DNA of 64,000 nt from Nocardioides alcanivorans (GTDB taxonomy: Bacteria > Actinomycetota > Actinomycetes > Propionibacteriales > Nocardioidaceae), in assembly GCF_021555175.1 (NCBI RefSeq), contig NZ_JAKGRW010000019.1:124001-188000 (forward strand). Reading direction: 5' to 3'. Below are positions 37,065-46,863 of the stretch, piece after piece. The notes under the pieces were generated by a model. That model ran no database searches and was not told the origin of the DNA. It saw nothing but the letters and a program-made list of their open reading frames with translations. Each line of letters starts with the position of its first letter. Within the stretch, counting starts at the first letter, position 1. The position numbers and the translations under genes were made by a program.

Positions 37065-38459
37065 GCAGGTCGAGCGCAACCCGAGCCGTACGTGCCTGCC
37101 AGGCGCACACCGCGGCCGCCACGACGCAGATCAGGAGGCCCAGCCAGGCCGCGCCGCTGTAGCCGGTGTCATTGGGGTGGCCGTCCTCGGCGAAGTGCGC
37201 CAGGACCGCCACCGACAACGCACTGCCCATGGCGAAGCCGAGCATCCGGACGACCACGTTGAGCGCCAGCGCGCTGCCGGTCTCGGCAGCAGGCACCACC
37301 CGCACCACCAACCACGGGATCGAGTTGAAGGTGGTCCCGCTGCCGATGCCTCCGATCAACATCGCCAGAGCGATCTGCCAGAGCTGGTCGTGCCACAGTG
37401 CCAGCACGAGGTTGGACGCCCCGAACGCGAGACACCCCAACGGCAGCAGCAGATCGGGTCCGATGACCGGGCCCAGCACCAGGGCGATCCGGTTGCCGAC
37501 GACACTCGCGACGGCGTACGGGACGAGCATGAAACCAGCCCAGGTGACCGAGCGGCCCAAGCCGTCTGCCTCGGGTCCGGCCTGCACGAGCACCATGATC
37601 GTGGCCATCATGAGATACATCCCGACACCGCCCAGGAGGCCGGCGACGTGAGCGCCGAGCACCCCGGGACGCATCGCGACGCGGAGGTCGACCAGAGGGT
37701 TGGTCCGACGCAGTAACCAGCACACGGTGGCCACGAGCAGCACCGCCGAGAGGCCGAGCACTGCGCGCAGGGCCGTGGAGCCATAACCCCAGACCTCGGC
37801 CCGACTGATGGCCAACAGCACGCCGAAGGTGGCCGCGCCCAGCAACAGCGCACCGATCCAGTCGACGGGTCCGTCACCGTCCGCGGCGCCGGGCGGGATC
37901 ACCTTCAACGCCACCGCGACGGAGACGAGCGTGAAGCCGAAGGCGATCCAGAACGCCCCCTTGACGCCGAGCAGGTCTGCGATGACCGCAGCGATCGGGA
38001 ACCCGAGGCCAGCACTCATCACGTTGGCCAGCGAGATCGTGGCCAACGCCCGGCGCGCCTGGGCCTCGGGGAGCTGGTCCCGGGCAGCGGCGAAGGCCAG
38101 CGGCGTGATGCCGAACCCCAGCCCCTGCAGGGCACGACCGGCGACGAGCGCCTCGAAGCCGAGGGGCAACGCAGCCATGAGGGTGCCGATGGAGACGAGT
38201 GCCAAGCAGATGATCGTGACGGTTCGGCGTCGCGTTCCCGCGCCCAGCCTGCCGATGAGCGGTGGGCTGAGTGCGCCCACGAAGAGCGTCACCGTGAGGC
38301 TCCACTGGGCAAGGGAGAGAGGCACCCCTCCTCCTCGGCGATGGCCGGCACCATCGGGGCACCGAGGGCACCGATGACACCCGTGACCATCGTCAGCGAG
38401 ATCAACCCGGCCACGATGAGGCGGGCGTTGACCGGTTTGCCCGTGGCCACGTCGGTCAT
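37051..38459 (-). CDS. MFS transporter (frameshifted)
   Basis: A major facilitator of about 469 aa with some 12-14 membrane segments. From ATG 38459: MTDVATGKPVNARLIVAGLISLTMVTGVIGALG, then a break in a four-C run at 38325-38328; one added base gives AEEEGVPLSLAQWSLTVTLFVGALSPPLIGRLG with the motif-A-like loop GRLGAGTRRR. GRALQGLGFGITPLAFAAARD matches drug:H+ antiporter-2 proteins. It overlaps the ligase gene upstream by ATGA, so it may move the ligase substrate or a toxic intermediate (inference). Confidence 0.88.
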
Positions 38460-39928
38460 CCCACCGCCTCGAGGAGTTGGCTCCGCAAGGAGAGGCGGGA
38501 GACCTTGCCAGAACCCGTGGTCGGGAACTCGTCGAAGAAGACGAACCTGCCCGGCACCTTGAAGGCCGCCAGGTGGTCGCGCAGGTGCAGGTCGAGCGAC
38601 GAGCTGGCCGGTGGCTCGCCTGCCGGGATGACGCATGCGACCAGGCGCTGGCCCTGGCGCGCGTCGGGGACGCCGACCACGACCGCGCGATGGACGCCCG
38701 GATGGTCGGTGAGCACCCGCTCGACCTCCTGCGGCACGACGTTGAAACCGCTCACGATGACGGTGTCCTTGACGCGGGAGACGATCGCGAGCCGACCCTC
38801 GTGGTCGCGTCGCGCGAGGTCACCGGTGTCGAGCCAGCCCTCGGCGTCGACCGCGGGACGGCTCCCGTCGGCATAGCGGGTCGCGACATGGCCACCGCGT
38901 ACCAGCAGCCGCCCCTCCTCACCGGGGCCCACCTCGGAGAGGAGGGGGCCGACCACCTTGGTCTCGAGACCGGGCAACGGGGTCATCCAGCCGTGTCGGC
39001 CCGGATCGGCGCCGATCCGGCCGAGTGCCACGGAGCCGCAGGTCTCGGTCATGCCGTAGCCGGTGACCAACTCCGCGATGCCGAGGTCGTCGCAGATGGC
39101 GCGCATGCGGTCGGCCTGCACCTCGGTGCTTCCAGCGATCGCCTGACGCACCCCGCGCAGTGGGGTGCCGAGCAGGTGCAGGTCGTGATAGATCGTGGGC
39201 GGTCCGGCGAGCACGGTGAGCCCGGACTCGGCGACCAGCGCACGGACCTGCGCGGCGTCGTAGCGATCGACCAGGCGGACGCCGGCGCCCGCCCACATGG
39301 CGACGATCAGCACGCCGTTGAAACCGAAGGAGTGGGCCAGCGGTACGGCGCCCAGCAACACGTCCGTCTCCTGCAGGCCGAGCCAGCCGGAGATGTGGCG
39401 GTAGAGGTCGGCCAGCTGGGCGTGCCCCATCGGCACGAACTTCACGTCACCGGTGGTGCCGGAGGTGGCGAGGACGAGCGCCGGCGACCCGGTGTCGATC
39501 TGTGGCAGGTCGGTGGACGTGGGAGCGGCGGGAGCCGCGATGAGTCGCGCCATCGAGACCAGGCGCAGGCGGGGGTCGCGGCCGCGCCACGACCGATCGT
39601 CGGCAACGACGAGACTCGGTCCGAGGCGGTCGACGGCACGCTGTTTCTCGCCCCGGGTCGCGCCGTGGCCGAGTGGCACCACGGTTGCGCCGAGGGCGAG
39701 CACGGCGAACGCGGAGACCACCCACGGGACGGAGTTGCGCCCGACCACGAGCACCCGGTCCCCCGGCCTGACACCGGACTTGCGCAGCACGACAGCGGCG
39801 GCCTGCACCCGCTCCCACGTCTCGGCGTACGTGAGCCGACGCGCGCCGTCGTCGACGGCGAGGTGGTCGGGGTGCGAGACGGCCCGGGCCGCCGACAACT
39901 CGACCAGGGTCCGAGGGACCGAAAGCAT
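38456..39928 (-). CDS. AMP-dependent acyl-CoA ligase
   Basis: A 490-aa ANL ligase. ALVLATSGTTGDVKFVPMGH is the phosphate-binding motif, TGYGMTETCGSVALG the substrate/AMP motif, WLDTGDLARRDHEGRLAIVSRVKDTVIVSGFNVVPQEVE the hinge region, and TTGSGKVSRLSLRSQL the catalytic Lys region. ATG 39928 (MLSVPRTLVELSAARAV) is the first start that fits the family. It is the first gene of a two-gene operon with the MFS transporter. The substrate is unknown. Confidence 0.92.
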   Translation of the reverse strand: MLSVPRTLVELSAARAVSHPDHLAVDDGARRLTYAETWERVQAAAVVLRKSGVRPGDRVLVVGRNSVPWVVSAFAVLALGATVVPLGHGATRGEKQRAVDRLGPSLVVADDRSWRGRDPRLRLVSMARLIAAPAAPTSTDLPQIDTGSPALVLATSGTTGDVKFVPMGHAQLADLYRHISGWLGLQETDVLLGAVPLAHSFGFNGVLIVAMWAGAGVRLVDRYDAAQVRALVAESGLTVLAGPPTIYHDLHLLGTPLRGVRQAIAGSTEVQADRMRAICDDLGIAELVTGYGMTETCGSVALGRIGADPGRHGWMTPLPGLETKVVGPLLSEVGPGEEGRLLVRGGHVATRYADGSRPAVDAEGWLDTGDLARRDHEGRLAIVSRVKDTVIVSGFNVVPQEVERVLTDHPGVHRAVVVGVPDARQGQRLVACVIPAGEPPASSSLDLHLRDHLAAFKVPGRFVFFDEFPTTGSGKVSRLSLRSQLLEAVG

Positions 39929-40011
39929 GCCGACGATTGAATCAGCCGGCCGTCGGATTCGGCCATCGGGTTCCGCTGCACAAGAGTGGGGGCTCCACGA
40001 CGACGTCGGCG

Positions 40012-40731
40012 TCAAGCAGTGGCTCCGCCGTCCACCACGAAGTCGGCGCCCGTGGTGTAGCTGCTCGCGTCGGAGGCCAGGAAGGCGACCGTGGCGGCCA
40101 CCTCGCCGGAGGTCCCGCGCCGTGGGATCGGCAGGTGGCTGAGATCCATCGTGCTGCTGGCGATCATCGGGGTGTCGACCGAACCGGGGCAGACACAGTT
40201 GACCCGGATGCCCCGCGGTGCGAACTCACGAGCGGCCGAGCGGCTGGCGCCACGCAGGCCCCACTTCGACGCGCTGTAGGGCAGCGCGCCGCCGTGGCCG
40301 CGGACCCCGGAGATCGAGGCGACGTTGACGATCGAACTCCCCTCGGGCATCACCGGGGCGACGGCCTGCATGCCGAGGACCGGGCCGAGGAGGTTGATCC
40401 CGAACAGGCGCTGCAGGTCATCCTCGGGCCAGGTGGTGATGCCGCCGGTGCGGTAGATCCCGGCGTTGTTGACCAGCACGTCGATGCGGCCGTGATCGTC
40501 CACCGTCGCGCGGACGATCCGCTCCCAGTCGTCGCGGGAGGCGGTGTCGTGGCGGTGCGCCGTTGCCCCGATCGTCGCGGCCATCGTCTCGAGCTCGGCG
40601 CCGTCGATGTCGGTGAGCACGACGGTGGCGCCGAGCTCCGTGAAGAGCGCGGCCTCGGCGGCGCCCTGGCCACGGGCGGCGCCCGTGATCAGCACGACCT
40701 TGTCGGTGAGACTCACGAGTGGTGTCGTCAC
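40012..40731 (-). CDS. Short-chain dehydrogenase (alcohol/hydroxysteroid type)
   Basis: A 239-aa classical SDR: LTDKVVLITGAARGQGAAEAALF, NNAGIYRTGGI, NVASISGVRGHGGALPYSASKWGLRG (Ser-Tyr-Lys) and YTTGADFVVDGGATA. GAARGQG is common in bacterial hydroxysteroid and cyclic alcohol dehydrogenases. It is the last gene of the hydrolase-BVMO-SDR operon, 10 bases from the BVMO gene. Oxidation of the cyclic or secondary alcohol to the BVMO's ketone is the obvious role (inference). Confidence 0.9.
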   Translation of the reverse strand: MTTPLVSLTDKVVLITGAARGQGAAEAALFTELGATVVLTDIDGAELETMAATIGATAHRHDTASRDDWERIVRATVDDHGRIDVLVNNAGIYRTGGITTWPEDDLQRLFGINLLGPVLGMQAVAPVMPEGSSIVNVASISGVRGHGGALPYSASKWGLRGASRSAAREFAPRGIRVNCVCPGSVDTPMIASSTMDLSHLPIPRRGTSGEVAATVAFLASDASSYTTGADFVVDGGATA

Positions 40732-40741
40732 GAGATCCTCC

Positions 40742-42346
40742 TCAAGAGCTCAGCACGAAGCCGCTGTAGCCGGCTTCCCGCACTGCGCTGCAGTGGTCGA
40801 TGTAGGTCTTGAAGCCGCCGATGTAGGGGATGAACCCGGACTTCTTGCCTTCGATGTTGGCACCCATGTACCAGGAAGGGGCCTGGGTGAAGAGGGTCTT
40901 GTCGGCGACCTCGTGGAGGTGTTTGGTCCAGGCCTCCGCCGCATCCGGACGGGCCTCCGCCGTCCGGAAGCCGCGTTCGTCGAGGGCGATGATCAGGTCC
41001 ACCACCCAGTCGACGTGCTGCTCGGCGGTGAGCGCCATGTTGGCGAGCACCGAAGGGCTGCCGGGCCCGGAGAGGCTGTGCAGGTTGGGGAAACCCGGCA
41101 CCGCCACACCGAGATAGGTCAGCGCTCCGTCGGCCCAGGTGTCGGCGATCGTCACGCCGCCGACACCGCGGACGTCGATGCGCGTCAGCGCCCCCGTGAG
41201 GGCGTCGAAGCCGGTCGCGAGCACGAGCGTGTCGAACTCGTACGACGCCGCTTCCGTCTTGGCCCCCACTTGGTGAAGGTGACGAGCGGCTCGCGACGCA
41301 GGTTGACCAGCGCGACGTTGTCCCGGTTGAAGGTCTCGAAATAGCCGGAGTCGGTGCAGATGCGCTTGGTGCCGATCGGGTGGTCGACCGGGATCAGGTC
41401 GTCCGCCGTCCGCGGATCGCGGACGATGCTGCGAATCTGCTCGGCGGCGTAGTCCCGGGCCAGCGCATTGATCTCGGGATCGACGGTCTGTCGTGGGAAG
41501 GTCTTGCCGAAGAGCACGCCTCCCTTCTCCCAGAACTCCTCGAGCACCTCACGGCGCTCCTCCTCCGAGAGCTCGAAGGCCTCGGTGGGGTGACTCGTCC
41601 AGGGAGAACCGGCAGCGCTCGCCCACGAGGCGGCACGCCGCTCCTCGAGCTGGTCGAGGAGCTCGGCGTACTCCTCGTCGGGGATCGGCCGGTTGAACGC
41701 GGGGACACTGAAGTTGGCGGACCGCTGGAACACGGTGAGCGCCTCCGCCTGCTCCGCCAGCAGCGGGACGGACTGGATGCCGCTGGATCCGGTGCCGACG
41801 ACCGCGACCTTCCTGCCCGCGAGGTCGACCCCGTGGTGCGGCCAGTCGGCAGTCATCAGGATCTCGCCGTCGAAGTCGTCCAGCCCCGGGAGATCTGGGC
41901 GGTTGGGGGCAGACAGGCTCCCGGTGGCGCAGAGCAGGTGGCGGGCGGTGACGACCGAACCGGCGTCGGTGGTCACCGTCCAGCGCGCTGATTCCTCGTC
42001 GAAGTGGGCGGAGAGGACCCGTTCGCCGAATCGGAAGTGGCGACGCAGGTCGAAGCGGTCGGCGACGTGCTCGAGGTAGTTGAGGATCTCGGGCTGGGTT
42101 GCGTAGCGCTCACTTCCAGCGCCACTCCTTCTGGAGCTGGTCGTCGAAGGAGTAGGAATAGTCGAGACTCTCGACGTCGCAACGGGCACCGGGATAGCGA
42201 TTCCAGTACCACGTGCCACCCGGACCGTCAGCAGCTTCGATGCCGAGCACGTCGAGGCCCGACTCATGGGCCCGGTGGACGCCGTAGAGACCAGCGAAAC
42301 CGGCGCCGATCACGACGACGTCGACGTGGTGGGAAGGGGTGGTCAT
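40742..42346 (-). CDS. Baeyer-Villiger flavin monooxygenase (two frameshifts)
   Basis: A type I BVMO of about 534 aa after repair. ATG 42346 starts MTTPSHHVDVVVIGAGFAGLYGVHRA (FAD Rossmann) followed by GGTWYWNRYPGARCD. The NADP Rossmann is VAVVGTGSSGIQSVPLLAEQA. The fingerprint FxGxxxHxxxWP reads FDGEILMTADWP, with Met in place of His. Frame breaks occur at 42114-42115 (one base too many; repair gives EWRWSERYATQPE) and in a five-C run at 41263-41267 (repair gives TFTKWGAKTEAASYEFDTLVLATGFDA). The end has PSWYMGANIEGKKSGFIPYIGG, as in cyclohexanone-type BVMOs. Inserts oxygen next to a ketone to give an ester or lactone. Confidence 0.9.
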
Positions 42347-43279
42347 GATGCGCTCCTGTCGAGAGAGGCGGCGCCCAGGAGGGCGGTGATGTCGCGCCAC
42401 AGCAGGGCGCGCGCCGATTGGGCCGGCCCGAAGGGGCCGATGGTGAGGAAGCCGTGGAACAGCTCGGGGTAGTGCCGGTGACGCGTGGGGACACCCGCCG
42501 CTCGGAGGGTGCGCGCGTAGCCGTCCCCTTCGGAGCTGAGCGGGTCGCGCCCGGCCGTGACGACGACGGCGGGCGCGAGGCCTGCATGGTCGACGGCACG
42601 GGACGGGACCACCTGCCAGGCAGGCTCCGGGATCGGGGAGTCGCCGAGGTACTGCTTCCAGTACCACTGCATGGCCGCGCGAGTGTTGAAGTGATCGGTG
42701 GCGTAGCGCCGGTAGCTCTCCGACTCGAAGTCGGGCTCGATGACCGGATAGAGGAGGATCTGCGCCGCCAGCGGCAGGCCGGCCTCGCGCGCCTGGAGAG
42801 CCGCCACGGCAGCAAGGTTGCCGCCGGCACTGTCTCCCCCACCGCCACCGCAGCCGGGTCGATGTCCCACGTGTCGGCGTACTCATGGACGTTGCGGAGC
42901 ACCGTGAACATGTCGGCAGCGGCCGCCGGTGCGCGGTGCTCGGGCGCCAGGCGGTAGTCGACCGAGACGACCACGCTGTCGGTGTGTCGGGCCAGCATGC
43001 GGCAGAAGCCGTCGTGCGTCTCGAGATCACAGAAGACGAAGCCGCCGCCGTGGGCAAAGACGATCGCGGGTCTGCGTCGCCCGGACGAGCCGTGGGGGCG
43101 ATAGACGCGCACAGGAACGCCGTCGACCTCACGGTCCTCCGCTGACTCGACGTCGTCGATGTTGGTGACGGGCTGCCTGCGTGCCGCCACCAACGCTCGC
43201 GCCTCCGGCCCGGTCATCTCCTGGACCGGGGGAACCCCTCGTTGAGAGCGGCGAGCATCTGGTCGACCTCGTTCTGCAC
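42343..43279 (-). CDS. Alpha/beta hydrolase, HSL type (two frameshifts)
   Basis: An esterase/lactonase of about 312 aa after repair. The oxyanion motif is VFAHGGGFVFCDLETH and the nucleophile motif is VAVGGDSAGGNLAAVAALQ after adding one base to the five-C run at 42836-42840. A second break in a five-G run at 43228-43232 separates the N-terminus QNEVDQMLAALNEGFP from PVQEMTGPEARALVAARR. The GTG start at 43279 follows GAGGAGGGG. It overlaps the BVMO gene by ATGA, so hydrolysis of the BVMO ester or lactone product is likely. First gene of its operon, 27 bases below a palindromic motif. Confidence 0.86.
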
Positions 43280-43306
43280 TTCCCCTCCTCATGATCTGGG
43301 TAGCAC

Positions 43307-43323
43307 TATTCCTATTAGAAATA
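43307..43323. promoter_or_regulatory. PadR-type operator candidate, copy 1
   Basis: TATTCCTA-T-TAGAAATA, a near-perfect palindrome (7 of 8 pairs) in the gap between the hydrolase-BVMO-SDR operon and the divergent padR gene. It matches the consensus TATKTCTA-T-TAGAMATA shared with 49978, 50081 and 58122. The ATGT...ACAT-like half-site layout fits PadR regulators. Confidence 0.65.
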
Positions 43324-43425
43324 GTCTGCCCACGCAAGGCGAAGTACCACTGACGACCTGGGGACCGATTGGAAATATGACTGGTCGATACAGTTGGCCC
43401 CGATACCGTCCAGTAGGATGCGGCC

Positions 43426-44070
43426 ATGGCAACTGAGGACGCGACTGATCTGCCCTCCCTGCGGCCCACGAGCTGGGCGACGCTGGGACTGCTCTCCTTC
43501 GGCGAGGAGCTCTCGGGCTACGACCTGAAGAAGTGGGCCGACTGGAGCCTTCGCTTCTTCTACTGGGCGCCCTCCTACAGCCAGATCTACTCGGAGCTGC
43601 GCAAGTTGGAGGAGATGGGCTACGCGTCGTCACGCGTGGTCAACAAGGACGACGTCCGCGGCAAGCGGCTCTATCGGATCACCACCGAGGGCGAGGCCGT
43701 GATGAGTCGCTGGGCGAACGAGGCCCCCGTGGAGCCCGCCGTCTTGAAGCACGGCCTGATGCTGCGCATGTGGCTCGGCCACGCCGGCGACCCCGAGCAC
43801 CTGCGCGGGGCACTGGAGGCCCACCGCGACCAGTCGGAGAAGATGCGCATCCGCGCGGTCGTCGACGCCGAGGGCGCCGCGAGGGAACCCGACTGGGCGT
43901 TCCCCGAGATGGTGCTCAAGTGGTCGGCGCAGTACTACGAGGACGAGCGCAACCGCGCCGACGCCATGCTCGCCGACCTCGAGAAGGTCGCCAAGAAGCA
44001 GAAGCGCAAGGGCCACCACACCACCCAGACCAAGCGCACCTCCGACGAGCTCCGCAGCCACGCCGACTGA
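43426..44070 (+). CDS. PadR-family transcriptional regulator
   Basis: A 214-aa PadR. The N-terminal winged helix covers SWATLGLLSFGEELSGYDLKKWADWSLRFFYWAPSYSQIYSELRKLEEMGY, and the C-terminal Vir-type helical domain follows, ending in a lysine-rich tail (KKQKRKGHH). It is divergent from the hydrolase-BVMO-SDR operon and probably represses it through the site at 43307, and possibly the sites at 49978, 50081 and 58122 (inference). The gene ends before a symmetric terminator shared with the converging ligase gene. Confidence 0.92.
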   Translation: MATEDATDLPSLRPTSWATLGLLSFGEELSGYDLKKWADWSLRFFYWAPSYSQIYSELRKLEEMGYASSRVVNKDDVRGKRLYRITTEGEAVMSRWANEAPVEPAVLKHGLMLRMWLGHAGDPEHLRGALEAHRDQSEKMRIRAVVDAEGAAREPDWAFPEMVLKWSAQYYEDERNRADAMLADLEKVAKKQKRKGHHTTQTKRTSDELRSHAD

Positions 44071-44148
44071 TCGCCGTTCCACCAGGCTGCGTCACTGTGT
44101 GACGAAATTGCATGCTTGGTGTGCGTGGCTACGGCCCCCAGGAGCGCA

Positions 44149-44170
44149 ATTCCCCGCCCGGGCGGGGAAT
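44149..44170. terminator. Symmetric bidirectional terminator, repeat-family copy 1
   Basis: Core TTCCCCGCCCGGGCGGGGAA, a perfect palindrome with A and T on the outer sides, between the ends of padR and the CoA ligase. A further outer stem, GGAGCGC with GCGCTCC, flanks it. The same core occurs at 55208 and 56449. Confidence 0.75.
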
Positions 44171-44196
44171 CTTGAGCGCTCCCGGGGCTGCTGGGA

Positions 44197-45855
44197 TCAG
44201 GCGGGGAGAAGCGCCTGCCGGCCGTGCGAGGTGAACTCGGCGGCGATCCGGTCGCGGCCGGCGTCGTCGAGGAGGACGTACTCCTGGGTGCGCCCGACCC
44301 GGATCCACACGGGGTCGTCGGTGCACCAGGCCGCGGCCCGCAGCGGCGCCTTGTTGACCTTGTTGCTGCCCGTCAGCGGGATGCGATCGATGATCCGCAC
44401 GTAACGCGGCCACCACTTCGCCGACATCTCCGGCTGCTCGGCGAGGTGTCGACTGAAGGCTGCGGCATCGAAGCTCGCACCGGGCGCGAGCTCGACCACG
44501 CACATCACCTGGTCGCCGGTGCTGGCGTCGGGGACGGCGAAGACCGGCGCCGCGAGCACACCGTCGACGCGCTGCAGCACCCGCTCCACCGGCGCGGCGG
44601 AGAAGTTCTCACTGTCCACGCGCAGCCAGTCGGACGAGCGGCCGGCGAAGTAGAAGAATCCGGCCGCGTCACGATAGGCGAGATCACCGGTCCAGAAGTC
44701 GTCGCCACGGATGCGATCGGCCATCGCGCCGGGGTTCTTGTAGTAGCCCTCGAAGGTGTGTGCCAGGCCGACGCCGACGATCTGGCCGACGGCCTCGGGG
44801 TTGAGCAGCCGTCCGGAGTCGTCGAAGCGGGCCCGCGGGCACTCCTCCCCCGTCGCCTCGTCGATGACGCGTACGTCGGCACCACCGACGGGCAGGCCGA
44901 GCGAGCCGGTCGGGGACTCGGGGGTGCGATTGATGCGGAGCACACCCTCGCTGAGGCCGTAGCCCTCCATGACCTCGCAGCCGAAGCGCTCGGTGAACCG
45001 CGCGACGTCGGTCTCGGATGCCTCGGTGCCGAAGGCCAGCTCCAGCGTGCTGGTGCGGTCCTCCGGCAGCTCCGGGCGGCTGAGCACGTAGGACAGCGCC
45101 CGGCCGACGTAGTTGACGAACGTGACGCCGTAGCGGTGGATGTCGGGGGCGAAGGCGCTGGCAGAGAACTTGCGCACCATCGCGACCGTCGCGCCGGCAT
45201 GCATCGCGGCACCGAGGTTGAGCATCAGGGCATTGCCGTGGAAGAGCGGCATGCACAGATAGGTCACCGAGTCGCGCCGCATCCGGGCCCGACCGACCAT
45301 CGCCTCGAGCAGTCGGCCGAGGCGACCCTGCCCGACGATGACGGCCTTGGGAGCGCCGGTCGAGCCCGAGCTGAACAGCAGCAACGAGATCTCCTCCGGC
45401 GCTGGAGTCGTCTGCGGGAGCTCGGCTCCCTTGAACGGGGCCAGGAAGTCGGCGTACGTCGCGGAGTCGACGTTGAAGATCAGCTCCGGCGCGATGCCGT
45501 GGTCCTGGCCCTCGACGAGGTGCGCCAACCGGTCCTCGGTGATCACCAGGTCGACGTCGGCATGCCGGATGTCATGGGCCAGTTCCGCGCCGCTGCGGCT
45601 GGAGTTGATGCCGACCACGACGGCGCCGGCAACCGCGCCGGCGCCCACCCAGAAGACGAAGTCGGGGACGTTGTCGAGCAGGACGCCGATGTGGACCTGC
45701 CGATCGGCACGCTTCGGAGCGACCGCCTCAAGCGCAGCGGCGCGCTGCGCGGACTCTCGGACGACCTCGTCCCAGCTCCAGCTGCGTCCCTCGAAGAGGA
45801 GGCCGGGCGACTGGTCGCCGGATCGGGCACGGACTACTTCAGCAAAGGTTTCCAT
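44197..45855 (-). CDS. AMP-dependent acyl-CoA ligase
   Basis: A 552-aa ANL ligase with SLLLFSSGSTGAPKAVIVGQGR (phosphate binding), EGYGLSEGVLRINRTPES, FWTGDLAYRDAAGFFYFAGRSSDWLRVDSENFSAAPVE (hinge/adenylate) and IPLTGSNKVNKAPLRA (catalytic Lys region). ATG 45855 lies one base after the repaired DppF stop, so it belongs to the transporter operon. It probably activates the acid taken up by the transporter or formed by the BVMO route. Ends at the symmetric terminator. Confidence 0.92.
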   Translation of the reverse strand: METFAEVVRARSGDQSPGLLFEGRSWSWDEVVRESAQRAAALEAVAPKRADRQVHIGVLLDNVPDFVFWVGAGAVAGAVVVGINSSRSGAELAHDIRHADVDLVITEDRLAHLVEGQDHGIAPELIFNVDSATYADFLAPFKGAELPQTTPAPEEISLLLFSSGSTGAPKAVIVGQGRLGRLLEAMVGRARMRRDSVTYLCMPLFHGNALMLNLGAAMHAGATVAMVRKFSASAFAPDIHRYGVTFVNYVGRALSYVLSRPELPEDRTSTLELAFGTEASETDVARFTERFGCEVMEGYGLSEGVLRINRTPESPTGSLGLPVGGADVRVIDEATGEECPRARFDDSGRLLNPEAVGQIVGVGLAHTFEGYYKNPGAMADRIRGDDFWTGDLAYRDAAGFFYFAGRSSDWLRVDSENFSAAPVERVLQRVDGVLAAPVFAVPDASTGDQVMCVVELAPGASFDAAAFSRHLAEQPEMSAKWWPRYVRIIDRIPLTGSNKVNKAPLRAAAWCTDDPVWIRVGRTQEYVLLDDAGRDRIAAEFTSHGRQALLPA

Positions 45856-45856
45856 C

Positions 45857-46863
45857 TCAGACTTCCGCGTGGTGGCAGGCGACAAGGTGACCGGTGACGG
45901 ATTCTCTCAGCGGCGGCGCCTCGCTCGCGCACACCTCGGTCGCCAGCGGGCACCGAGTCCGGAAGCGGCAGCCGCTGGGGGGATCCAACGGCGAGGGAGC
46001 TCGGCATTGGTCACCCCGACGTCGTCGACGTCGAGTTCGGCGTCCGGGAGGTGAGCCTCCGGCACCGATTCGAGCAACAGCTTCGTGTAGGGGTGCAGGG
46101 CATGCTCAGCCAGCCGGTCGGCAGGGATGACCTCACAGACCCGACCGAGATACATCACCATGATCCGGTCGCTGATGTTCTTCACCACGGCCAGGTCGTG
46201 CGCGATGAAGATCATGCTGAGCCGGTAGCGCTCCTTGGTGTCCTCGAGCAGGTTGAGGATCTGCGCCTGCACCGACACGTCGAGACTGGAGACCGGCTCG
46301 TCGCAGATCAACACCTGCGGGTCGAGCATCAGGGCCCGGGCGATGCACACCCGCTGGCACTGGCCACCCGAGAGCTCGTGCGGCCGCCGCTCCCACACCG
46401 AGTCAGGATCGAGCCCGACTGCCAACAGCAGCTCGCGGACCCGCTCCTCGGTGACCTTGCGGCCCCAGATGCGGGCACCTTCGGCGACGAGGTCCTTCAC
46501 CTTGCGCCGCGGATTGAGCGACGACACCGGGTCCTGGAAGATCATCTGCATCCGAGCGCGCTTGCTGCGCAGGGACCGGCCCGAGTGGCCGACCAGCTCG
46601 ACGTCGTTGAGCCTCACCGAGCCGGAGGTCGGCGAGGGCAGCTGCATGATCGCGCGGCCGGCGCTGGACTTGCCGCAGCCCGACTCACCGAGGATGCCGA
46701 GAGTCTCGCCCTCCTCGAGGTGGAAGCTGATGCCCGACACCGCGTGCACGGTGCCGCCGCCCTTGGCAGGGAACTCGACGACGAGGTCGTCGACCTCGAG
46801 CACCCGGTCACCTGCAGCACCGTCGGGTACGCCGACCGATTGCGTTGCGAGCGTCCCTGACAT
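45857..46863 (-). CDS. dppF: Oligopeptide-type ABC ATPase, DppF-like (frameshifted near the end)
   Basis: An ABC ATPase of about 335 aa. Walker [10 protein letters not shown], signature LSGGQCQRV, Walker B VLICDEP, and [14 protein letters not shown] after it. The C-terminal OppDF extension is out of frame as read: a three-G run at 45995-45997 lacks one base. After repair it reads [25 protein letters not shown] and ends [12 protein letters not shown], including the conserved cysteines, with the stop at 45857. Overlaps the DppD-like gene by one base; it would form the heteromeric ATPase with that protein. Confidence 0.9.

Noticed and set aside
44224..45897. Long plus-strand open frame opposite the CoA ligase
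   Set aside because: It mirrors the ligase exactly, has no recognisable motif and no ribosome-binding site context; it is a shadow of the real gene.
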